From CAYPAV01 sp964408805 (GTDB taxonomy: Bacteria; Pseudomonadota; Alphaproteobacteria; UBA8366), in NCBI GenBank assembly GCA_964408805.1, contig CAYPAV010000011.1, positions 109,293 to 173,292 of the forward strand: a stretch of DNA of 64,000 nt, read 5' to 3'. Of this stretch, positions 25,323 to 32,960 are shown in pieces. The notes under the pieces were generated by a model. The model did not search any database, was not told the origin of the DNA, and saw only the letters and a program-made list of their open reading frames with translations. The number at the start of each line of letters is the position of its first letter. The first letter of the stretch is position 1. The position numbers and the translations under genes are program-made.

Positions 25323-27359
25323 ATGACGCCGGCGACTCGTTCCATTCCCCTCCGGGCGGCAGGCTCGATCCATGTCGATGGCTCGAACAAGTCGGCCGGT
25401 TACGCGCTGGAATGGCTCGAGTTGCTGGGCTGCTCGCCCACGGCGTCGGCGGATGATGGCGATATCGTCATCACGGGCGATGCGAGCGAGGCGTTTCCGA
25501 AGGCATACTGCGTCATCCGGCTCTGGGATTTTCAGGTCGGTCGTCCCGGCAGCGGCGCGCTGGCGAGCGCCGTCTCCGGTGCCGCGGCGGTGATCGGCTA
25601 TCCGGATAGTCCCGGCGTGCCGCTTCCCGCCGACATGCCGGAAAAATGGTGCGGCGCGTATGGCGTGATTCTGGCCCTGGCCGAGCTTTGGCGGGGCATT
25701 TCGGGCAAGACCATCGTCCACGACGTATCGGCGGCGGATGTGTTGCGGGCCTTTTCGTTGCAGAATTCAGGCGATCGCGCCGAGATGATCCGCAATTGGC
25801 GACGGAACGGCCGTCTTTGCGTCGATCACGGCGGCATTTTTCCCATGGGGTTTTTCGCCTGCAAGGACGGCTATGTTGCGATCCTGGGCCGCTCGCGACG
25901 GGATTGGCGGCAGATCCGAAAGGCCCTCGGCGCTCCCGAATGGGCGCGGGCCGAGCCGTTCGAGGACCCGTTCCGTCTCGCCGTCGACAGCGCCGAAGCG
26001 GACCGGTTGCTGGAAGCCACCCTGGCTGATTTCGGCCGCGACGAGCTGCTGGCCCGCGGCCTCGCCGAAGGGGCGGTGATCGCGCCGGTCTACACGCAAG
26101 AAGAAGCCAGCCGCCGCGAAATCTTTCGCGACCAATTTATTGTTAATGGTTCGCCCGCGATGCCGTTTCTCGTCGAGCCGCTTGGTCTCGGCGACGACGT
26201 TTCACGCGAGCGATCGGGTGCCGAAGAGGCTGCCGAAGCGCCGCTGGCGGGTCTCAGATGTATCGAACTTTGCTGGATCTGGTCGGGGCCGATGGTCGGA
26301 CAGATCCTCGCCGATCTCGGGGCGGAGGTTGTCAAGGTGGAGGCACCGAAGCGGTTCGATCTCTACCGGACGCGGGGGTTGGAGGCGAAGCGGGGGCAAA
26401 TGCCCGAGCGGACGCGGATCGAATCCTCGATCTATTTCCACAGCCTGAACCGCAACAAGACCGGCCTCGCCCTCGATCTCAAACAGGCGGCCGGGCTCGA
26501 TATCGCGAAGAATCTCGCGGCGCGATCGCACCTGCTGATGGAGAATTTCACCGTCGGCACGATGGAGCGGCTGGGCCTCGGCCGGGAGGCCCTTTCCAAG
26601 GTCAGCCCCGGCCTCGTGCAGCTCTCCATGAGCGGTCCCGGGCGGGGCTCCGTCGTGCAGGATCTCCGCTCCTACGGCCTTGTCCTGAGTGCCCTTGGCG
26701 GGGCCGAGGCGCTGATCGAGGCGGAGAGCGAATTCCTCGGTTCGCCAACCTATTCGATCAGCGATCCGAATGCCGCGCTCTTCGGTGCGATGGCGGCTCT
26801 GGCGGGCGTTCTTTCGGTGGCAGAGGGCGGCGCGGGGCTTGCCGTCGATCTCTCCCAGATCGAGGCAGCGGCCACGCTCGCCGGTACTCCGATACAGGTT
26901 TCAACGACGCTGGATGCGATCGTCGCCGCGAAAGATGGCGCTTTCGTCGCCGTCAGTGTGCCGGCGGATGCCTTTGCCGACGCTGCCGAATTGGAACGCG
27001 AGATGACCGGATTGAGTCGGGACGAGATGACCCGACGTTGCGCGGTGCTCGGCGGTTTTACGGCCAACCTTCTCGAACTCGACGACACCGACCGGGCAGC
27101 GGAATTCGCCGATTGTTCCGGCTGGCTGGCGGCGCGTCATCCCGTCACCGGCGAGGAAAAGCTGGTCGCCGCCCCGTGGCGGGTCGAAGGCCGCCGGCCC
27201 GGATTTCGAAAACATGCGCCGGTTCTCGGCGAGGATGACGAATTCGTGCTGCGGCGCATATTGTCCCTGGAGGGAGACGAGATCGAGCGGCTCCGCAAGG
27301 CGGGCGTCGTCGGCGTTCCGGCCGGGGATGAACCAACGGACAAGAAAGCGACATCATGA
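25323..27359 (+). CDS. Tandem-fused CaiB/BaiF CoA transferase
   Basis: A 678-residue protein with two CoA-transferase copies in series. The N-terminal copy (~1-300) has lost a clear Rossmann start and reads PEKWCGAYGVILALAEL where the catalytic Asp is expected; its later part (RNGRLCVDHG, FACKDGYVAIL) is still family-like. The C-terminal copy (from LRCIELCWIWSGPMVGQ, about 314) is complete: LGAEVVKVEAP, LNRNKTGLALDLK and YSISDPNAALFGAMAAL with the likely nucleophile Asp. It has no in-frame start before 25323 that would not overlap the MaoC-like gene, and it overlaps the acyl-CoA synthetase by 4 bases. Confidence 0.87.
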   Translation: MTPATRSIPLRAAGSIHVDGSNKSAGYALEWLELLGCSPTASADDGDIVITGDASEAFPKAYCVIRLWDFQVGRPGSGALASAVSGAAAVIGYPDSPGVPLPADMPEKWCGAYGVILALAELWRGISGKTIVHDVSAADVLRAFSLQNSGDRAEMIRNWRRNGRLCVDHGGIFPMGFFACKDGYVAILGRSRRDWRQIRKALGAPEWARAEPFEDPFRLAVDSAEADRLLEATLADFGRDELLARGLAEGAVIAPVYTQEEASRREIFRDQFIVNGSPAMPFLVEPLGLGDDVSRERSGAEEAAEAPLAGLRCIELCWIWSGPMVGQILADLGAEVVKVEAPKRFDLYRTRGLEAKRGQMPERTRIESSIYFHSLNRNKTGLALDLKQAAGLDIAKNLAARSHLLMENFTVGTMERLGLGREALSKVSPGLVQLSMSGPGRGSVVQDLRSYGLVLSALGGAEALIEAESEFLGSPTYSISDPNAALFGAMAALAGVLSVAEGGAGLAVDLSQIEAAATLAGTPIQVSTTLDAIVAAKDGAFVAVSVPADAFADAAELEREMTGLSRDEMTRRCAVLGGFTANLLELDDTDRAAEFADCSGWLAARHPVTGEEKLVAAPWRVEGRRPGFRKHAPVLGEDDEFVLRRILSLEGDEIERLRKAGVVGVPAGDEPTDKKATS

Positions 27360-28948
27360 TCGACATCATGGGCACCACGCCGGATGCCACCACGCTCGGC
27401 GAACTGGTGGTCCGCCGCGCCCGAATATACGGCGACAAGCCGCTGCTCATCTGCCGGGACGAGACCCTGACCTATGCCGATGCGGACCGGCTTTCGAACC
27501 GGGTCGCCAACAGCTTGGCCACGAAGGGGATCGGCTATGGCGACGTCGTCGCGACCTTCATGTACAACGCGGTCGAGCAGGCGCTGATCTGGTATGGCTG
27601 CGCCAAGATCGGCGCCGTCTACGCCGCCTTGAACGTCTCGCTCCAGAAGGACGACCTTGCCTATAGTTTGAACGACACCGGCGCCAAACTGCTGGTTGTC
27701 GACGAGGAGCTGGCCGAACATTACGTCGCCGCCGCCCCCGAGCTGGAATTCAGCCCCGAAGTGCTGGTGCATGGCGATACGACCGTTGTGCCGGGCGCGG
27801 GACCGCTCGGCGATCTTTTCGCCGGCGAGGAGAGCCAGCCCGAGGCCGAAGTCAACGGTGCCGACCCCGTCGCCATCGTCTATACCGGCGGCAGCACCTC
27901 CATGCCGAAGGGAGTGCTGGTCAGCCACCTCTACTACATCGCCGCCGCCATCCGCTATGCCGAGATCGCGGAGGCGACCGAGGACGACGTGCATTACGCC
28001 AACTCGCACTTCTTCCATATCGGCGGCCAGCAATTCGCCATCACCGGGCCGCTCTATAACGGCATGACCGGGATCATGGACAAGTGGTTCAGCGCCTCCA
28101 ACTACTGGAACATCGTCCACAAATACGGCGCCACCATCATCGATCCCCTGGGCACCATGATGTCGGTGCTGCTGCGGCGCCCGGAATCCGATCTCGACAA
28201 GACTCACAAGGTGAAGGTCGGCGTCGGAATCGCCTCCAGTCAGGTGCGGCCCGAGTTGAAGGAAGAGTTCGAGGCCCGCTTCGGCGCCCCCATGCTGGAA
28301 GTCTATGCGATGACCGAGGTGGGGGTTCTGATGTCGAGCGAGCGCCTGCACGACCGCCGCGCCGGCTCCTGCGGCAAACCCCACGGCTGGGCCGATGTCC
28401 TGGTCGTCGATCAGGACGACAACCCGGTCCCCGCCGAGACCGAGGGCCAGATCCTGTTCCGACCCAAGGTGCCCAACACCTACATGATCGAATACGTCAA
28501 CAAGCCGGCCGAGACTCTCGCCGCCTGGCGGAACCTTTGGTACCACTCCGGCGATCTCGGCTATCTCGACGAGGAAGGCTACATCTATTTCGTCGGCCGC
28601 GAGGCTCATTGGATCCGGCGCCGTGGCGAGAACGTCTCCGCCTTCGAGGTCGAAAAGGCCTTGAGCGCGCACGAGGCGATCGTCGATTGCGCCGCCGTCG
28701 GCGTCCCTTCGGAATTGGGCGAGGAGGACATCAAGGTCTATGTGCAGATGTCCGAGACGATCGATCCGGCGACGGTTGTGGGCTGGTGCAAGGAGCGCAT
28801 CGCCTTCTTCAAGGTGCCGCGCTATGTGGAATTCGTCGACGAATTCCCCCGCACCATGACCAAGAATGAGATCGCCCGCCACGAGCTCCGCCAGCGCGGC
28901 ATCGGCCGCGCCTGGGACAGCGAGACCGGCGGGTGGATCGAGAACTGA
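27356..28948 (+). CDS. AMP-dependent acyl-CoA synthetase (CaiC-like)
   Basis: A 530-residue adenylate-forming ligase that activates a carboxylic acid with ATP and CoA. Motifs: A3 P-loop VYTGGSTSMPKGV (about 176-188), A5 YAMTEVGVLMSS, A7 SGDLGYLDEEGYIYFVGR (about 400-417), A8 RRGENVSAFEVE, and the C-terminal acetylation-type Lys in RTMTKNEIARHEL. The start ATG overlaps the transferase stop (ATGA), which implies coupled translation. Of the three enzymes here that act on CoA esters, this one is the likely entry point for the free acid. Closest functional label is crotonobetaine/carnitine-CoA ligase-like; the substrate is unknown. Confidence 0.9.
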   Translation: MIDIMGTTPDATTLGELVVRRARIYGDKPLLICRDETLTYADADRLSNRVANSLATKGIGYGDVVATFMYNAVEQALIWYGCAKIGAVYAALNVSLQKDDLAYSLNDTGAKLLVVDEELAEHYVAAAPELEFSPEVLVHGDTTVVPGAGPLGDLFAGEESQPEAEVNGADPVAIVYTGGSTSMPKGVLVSHLYYIAAAIRYAEIAEATEDDVHYANSHFFHIGGQQFAITGPLYNGMTGIMDKWFSASNYWNIVHKYGATIIDPLGTMMSVLLRRPESDLDKTHKVKVGVGIASSQVRPELKEEFEARFGAPMLEVYAMTEVGVLMSSERLHDRRAGSCGKPHGWADVLVVDQDDNPVPAETEGQILFRPKVPNTYMIEYVNKPAETLAAWRNLWYHSGDLGYLDEEGYIYFVGREAHWIRRRGENVSAFEVEKALSAHEAIVDCAAVGVPSELGEEDIKVYVQMSETIDPATVVGWCKERIAFFKVPRYVEFVDEFPRTMTKNEIARHELRQRGIGRAWDSETGGWIEN

Positions 28949-28974
28949 CGCCGAAGAAGACGGGAGACATCAAG

Positions 28975-30366
28975 ATGACCTCGATGAGCCGACAACTCGC
29001 CGCCTGGGTGGCGGACCTCGCCTATGACGACCTGCCGGCCGATGTGGTCGACCGCGCCAAGGGGGTGACCCTGCAGGGGCTGGCCTCGGCACAGCTCGGC
29101 CGAGCCATGCCGGAGACCGAACAGGCCCTCGCCATGATGGCGGAACTGGAGAGCGGCGGTCCCGGCGCCGCCACGGTAATGATCGACGGCCACAAGCTGA
29201 CCATGGCGGGCGCCGCCTTCGTCAATTCCGAGATGATGTTCGCCGGCGGCAAGTGGGACACTTTCCGCATGCTCACCCACCCCGGTTGCGCCATCCTGCC
29301 GGCGGGGCTGATGGCGGCCGAGGTCGAGGGCGCATCCGGCCGTGACTTCATCACCGGCATTGTCGCCGGCTATGAGGTGATGGAACGGATGGCCGCCGAT
29401 TTCATTCCAACGACAGTGACGCGCGGCTTCCATCCGGGGCCGGTCTTCGGCATCTTCGGCGCCGCGATGGCGATGGCCAAGATCATGGGCCTCACCGCCG
29501 ACCAAATCCACGGCGCCATCGCCCAATGCGTCAATTTGGCGAGCGGCAACGTCGAGGGGGCCCGGAGCGGCGGGCGCTCCCTCCGCGAGGGTGGCGCCGT
29601 TCGAAATGCGCTCCTCGCCGTCGCCATGGGGCGCCAAGGGGTGCCGGGCGGCGAAACGGCGCTCGAGGGCGAGGCGGGCTTCTATCATTCCTATACCGGC
29701 AACAACCGGGGCGAGCTCAAATACAGCTTCACCGCCGACAACGAGACCGATCTCGCCAAGGTCACCGCGGGGCTCGGCAGTTCGTGGATGTTCCTGGAGA
29801 CCCTCTACCGCATCTATTCCACGGCCGGCTACAACATCGCCCATATCGACGTGACCGCCGCCCTCTGTCAGGAGCACGACATCGACTGGCGGGACGTGGA
29901 CCGGGTGGTCTCGGTGGTGAACTGGCTCGAGACCGCCTATCCGAGCCCAGCCTTCCCGACCGAGGGACGGTTGGAGGGCATCGACGGCCCCCGCTACTAC
30001 GCCGCCTACGGCGTCGTCCAACGGGGCTTGCCGATTCTGAAGGATGTCGGCCACGGCCTCGGGCCCGATGATCCGCCGGAAGTCCTCGCCTTCATGGACC
30101 GCGTCACCATCACGCCGTCTTATCGCCACCCCCTCTTCGCGCCCGAGGTGACGATCCACCTGAAGGACGGCCGCGCTTTTACCAAAGCCGCCACCGGGCG
30201 CGAGTTCATCTGGAACTTTGCCGGCCTGGCCGACCGCGTCCGCGGCTACGCCCCGGGCGCCCGCCTCTCGGCCGAGGGGTTCGAGGCGCTGATCGAGACC
30301 TGCGGCAATATCGACGGGCTGGCGAAGGCCGACCAGCTGATCGAGGCGACGATCCCGGCGGGGTGA
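28975..30366 (+). CDS. MmgE/PrpD family protein
   Basis: A 463-residue protein of the MmgE/PrpD family, which contains 2-methylcitrate dehydratase, cis-aconitate decarboxylase and iminodisuccinate epimerase. The N-terminal helical domain has LAAWVADLAYDDLPADVVDRAKG, and TPSYRHPLFAPEVTIHLKDGR lies in the C-terminal lid. The frame begins at 28933 but ATG 28975 has GGGAG 9 bases upstream and starts at the conserved MSRQLAAW region. It follows the acyl-CoA synthetase by 26 bases and appears to close this operon. Because no prpB/prpC is present, methylcitrate is not implied. Confidence 0.87.
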   Translation: MTSMSRQLAAWVADLAYDDLPADVVDRAKGVTLQGLASAQLGRAMPETEQALAMMAELESGGPGAATVMIDGHKLTMAGAAFVNSEMMFAGGKWDTFRMLTHPGCAILPAGLMAAEVEGASGRDFITGIVAGYEVMERMAADFIPTTVTRGFHPGPVFGIFGAAMAMAKIMGLTADQIHGAIAQCVNLASGNVEGARSGGRSLREGGAVRNALLAVAMGRQGVPGGETALEGEAGFYHSYTGNNRGELKYSFTADNETDLAKVTAGLGSSWMFLETLYRIYSTAGYNIAHIDVTAALCQEHDIDWRDVDRVVSVVNWLETAYPSPAFPTEGRLEGIDGPRYYAAYGVVQRGLPILKDVGHGLGPDDPPEVLAFMDRVTITPSYRHPLFAPEVTIHLKDGRAFTKAATGREFIWNFAGLADRVRGYAPGARLSAEGFEALIETCGNIDGLAKADQLIEATIPAG

Positions 30367-30397
30367 GGGGGCTTTCGCTCTTACGAATAAAGCTCGG

Positions 30398-30997
30398 TCA
30401 CGGGAGATCGGCGGTGGTGGCGACCACCGTGGCGACACGATCGATCAACCCCGCCAGGGCCGCGCGGTGGACCACATCGGCGGGGATCACGTTGCCCAAT
30501 CCATCCGGCAGGTCGCGCGTCGCGGCCGCGTCGGCAACGACGGCGGTAGCATAACCGTGATCGAAGGCGCCGCGTACCGAAGCACTAATGCAGTTATGTG
30601 TCATGAAGCCGGCGAACACGATTTGCCGCCGGGCGATCGATTCCAAACGTTTGCCGAGGTCGGTGCCGGCGAAAGCATTCGGCGTTGCCTTGTGAATTAT
30701 CGGCTCGTTCGAATGTGGCGCTACCTCGGGGACGATGGCGCAGTAAGGCCCGTCGGGATCGAAGAATTTGGCACCGATGGGATTGCGGTGGGCAATGTGG
30801 ATGACCGGCACGCCCTCTTGGCGGGCGCGGGCGAGCAGATTTGCCGCCTCGTCGAGGGCGGCGGCGATGCCCGGCACGGGAACGGCGCCATCGACATATT
30901 CCCGCTGGCAGTCGATGAGTATGATCGCGGAGTCGATAAAGGGTTCCGGGCGCATCGACAGCCCGGCCAACTCCCGAAACGTCGCCGGCCTGCTCAT
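30398..30997 (-). CDS. Isochorismatase-like cysteine hydrolase
   Basis: A 199-residue cytosolic hydrolase of the isochorismatase/nicotinamidase fold. The triad is visible: D29 (IILIDCQREY), K103 (IIHKATPNAF) and C136 (FMTHNCIS), with a cis-peptide-type segment before the Cys. Members hydrolyse amides (nicotinamide, N-carbamoylsarcosine, ureidoacrylate) or isochorismate. It is convergent with the MmgE/PrpD gene (31 bases apart) and divergent from the VOC protein. The substrate is unknown. Confidence 0.87.
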   Translation of the reverse strand: MSRPATFRELAGLSMRPEPFIDSAIILIDCQREYVDGAVPVPGIAAALDEAANLLARARQEGVPVIHIAHRNPIGAKFFDPDGPYCAIVPEVAPHSNEPIIHKATPNAFAGTDLGKRLESIARRQIVFAGFMTHNCISASVRGAFDHGYATAVVADAAATRDLPDGLGNVIPADVVHRAALAGLIDRVATVVATTADLP

Positions 30998-31191
30998 TCC
31001 ATGCGCCTCTCGCCCTCACCGGCAGTTTGGCGTTGCGATGTCTTCCACATGATGGCGGCCCCTTCCTGTTGGTTCATCATCGGTCTTTTTCGACCTCGGC
31101 GATCGTCGTATGGCCAGCTCCCCTCCGCGCGGTATAGCATGGCGCGCGAGTTCGGCGGAATGGTCCGGCGGAACGAGGGAGTGCACGCGGC

Positions 31192-31572
31192 ATGGGTGTT
31201 ATCGGCATCGAAGAGATTTTCCTCCAGGTCAAGGACATGGAGAAGGCGATCGAGTTCTATAACGGCGTTCTCGGTATACCGCTGGACAAGCAGGATGGGG
31301 AAAAGACCTATCTGCAGATGGAGCGGGGTCACCTCGTGCTTCAGATCGAGAACCATACCGGCCTTCATCAGGGCGGCGGCCCCTTGCATTTCGCCATGAC
31401 CGTCACCGAGGAGACCTTCGACGAGATACTGGCCAAGTTCGAGGGCAGCCGCACCTTCACCCGCGGGCCCTATGGCGAGCGGGGCGAGCGCCGCGCCCTC
31501 TTCATGATGGATCCCGACGGCAACGAAACCGAGGTCAACACCCGCTACCTCTACGGCGTGCCGAAGCGCTGA
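31192..31572 (+). CDS. VOC (glyoxalase/bleomycin resistance) family protein
   Basis: A 126-residue two-module VOC protein: IEEIFLQVKDMEKAIEFYNGVLG at the start, LHFAMTV in the second module, and the C-terminal MMDPDGNETEVN with the metal-binding Glu in the usual place. Such proteins act as small dioxygenases, isomerases or binding proteins. It is followed after 23 bases by a sulfatase in the same direction. Function is not assignable beyond the family. Confidence 0.85.
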   Translation: MGVIGIEEIFLQVKDMEKAIEFYNGVLGIPLDKQDGEKTYLQMERGHLVLQIENHTGLHQGGGPLHFAMTVTEETFDEILAKFEGSRTFTRGPYGERGERRALFMMDPDGNETEVNTRYLYGVPKR

Positions 31573-31595
31573 CCCGGCGGAGGACCGACCCTACG

Positions 31596-32960
31596 ATGAC
31601 GCCCCGAAACCTGCTCGTCATCATGGCGGACGAGCACAATCCGAAAATGCTCGGGTGCGCTGGCCATCCACTGGTGAAGTCTCCGCATCTGGATGAATTG
31701 GCGGCTCGCGGCACCCGCTTCGACGCGGCCTATACGAATTGTCCCATCTGCGTTCCGGCGCGGGCGAGTTTCGCAACCGGGCGCTACGTGCACGAGATCG
31801 AATACTGGGACAACGCGATGGGCTATGACGGCCGCGTGCCGGGCTGGGGCCATCGGTTGCAGGAAGCGGGGGTGCGGGTCGAATCAATCGGCAAGCTGCA
31901 TTATCGCAGCGCCGCGGACCCGACCGGGTTCGATGCCCAGCACCTGCCGATGCATATCAAGGACGGCGTCGGCATGGTGCATCTATCAATACGGCGGCAA
32001 TTTCCGGGCTTCACGCCGCCGCCCAGAAAGAAGGGCGGCGGGGCCGCCGGCATCGTGCTGGAGGCCGGGCGGGGCGAGAGCGAATATACGCGCTATGACC
32101 GGAACGTTGCCGATCTTGCCTGCGAGTGGCTCGAGGCCAAGTCCGCGAGCGGCGACCCTTGGGTCCTTTTCGTCAGTTTCGTGACGCCGCATTATCCGCT
32201 GCTGGCGCCCGGCGAATTCTTCGATCTCTACGCGCTCGCCGACATGCCGATGCCGAAATTCGGGCCCGGCAGCGGGTTTCGGCATCACCCATGGTTCGAC
32301 GAACTGGTTGCGGGCAACGCCGGGACGGATGCGACCGAGGAGCAGCACCGGACCGCGATCGCCGCCTATCTCGGGCTTTGTTCGTTCATGGACGCCCAGG
32401 TCGGACGCGTCCTCGGTGCCCTCGACCGCACCGGTCTTGGCGAGCGAACCCGCGTGATCTTCACCGGCGACCATGGTGAGAACGCGGGATCGCGGGGCAT
32501 GTGGGGCAAGGCCGCGCATTATGAGGAAAGTGCCGGCATCCCCCTGATCGTCGCCGGCGAGGGGGTTCCGGAAGGGGCCCTCCGGAAGACGCCAGCGACG
32601 CTGGTCGACGCCTATCCGACGATCCTGCAGGGCGCGGGTGTCGCGATGCCGGATGGCGGCGACGGTCTTCCCGGTGATTCCTGGTTCGACCTCGCCAATG
32701 CCGGCGACGATGCCGAGCGCGTGGCCTTCGCCGAGTATCATGCCGCGCGGTCGCCGTCCGGCTCGTTCATGATCCGGAAGGGTCGGTACAAATTTATCCA
32801 CTATGTCGGCTTCGAACCCGAACTGTTCGATCTCGAGGTCGACCCGGAGGAGACCGTCAATCTGGCCGAGGATCCAGATCATGCGGCGGCCTTGCCGGGT
32901 TCACCTGGTGGACCTGGTGGGTCGGTGACACGATCGGCGTGCTTCTGTTCACGCCCTTGA
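31596..32960 (+). CDS. Type I sulfatase with a truncated, replaced C-terminus
   Basis: An alkaline-phosphatase-fold sulfatase. C52-V-P-A-R56 (CPICVPARAS) is the Cys-type sulfatase signature whose Cys becomes formylglycine; metal ligands include D12 (MADEH) and the FTGDHGENAG segment (about 288-297). About 430 residues align with choline-sulfatase-like proteins, down to FDLEVDPEETVNLAEDPDHAAAL. After that the frame reads a Gly/Pro/Ser/Cys tail (PGSPGGPGG...) which is out-of-frame translation of a MASE1 domain belonging to the next gene. The normal ~50-70 C-terminal residues are missing. Whether the stump is active is uncertain. No signal peptide. Confidence 0.85.
   Translation: MTPRNLLVIMADEHNPKMLGCAGHPLVKSPHLDELAARGTRFDAAYTNCPICVPARASFATGRYVHEIEYWDNAMGYDGRVPGWGHRLQEAGVRVESIGKLHYRSAADPTGFDAQHLPMHIKDGVGMVHLSIRRQFPGFTPPPRKKGGGAAGIVLEAGRGESEYTRYDRNVADLACEWLEAKSASGDPWVLFVSFVTPHYPLLAPGEFFDLYALADMPMPKFGPGSGFRHHPWFDELVAGNAGTDATEEQHRTAIAAYLGLCSFMDAQVGRVLGALDRTGLGERTRVIFTGDHGENAGSRGMWGKAAHYEESAGIPLIVAGEGVPEGALRKTPATLVDAYPTILQGAGVAMPDGGDGLPGDSWFDLANAGDDAERVAFAEYHAARSPSGSFMIRKGRYKFIHYVGFEPELFDLEVDPEETVNLAEDPDHAAALPGSPGGPGGSVTRSACFCSRP

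Noticed and set aside
27137..30438. Two very long minus-strand frames (about 580 and 540 codons) opposite the acyl-CoA synthetase and MmgE/PrpD genes
   Set aside because: Antisense GC-rich shadows with repetitive Ala/Gly/Val composition; the plus-strand genes are clear.
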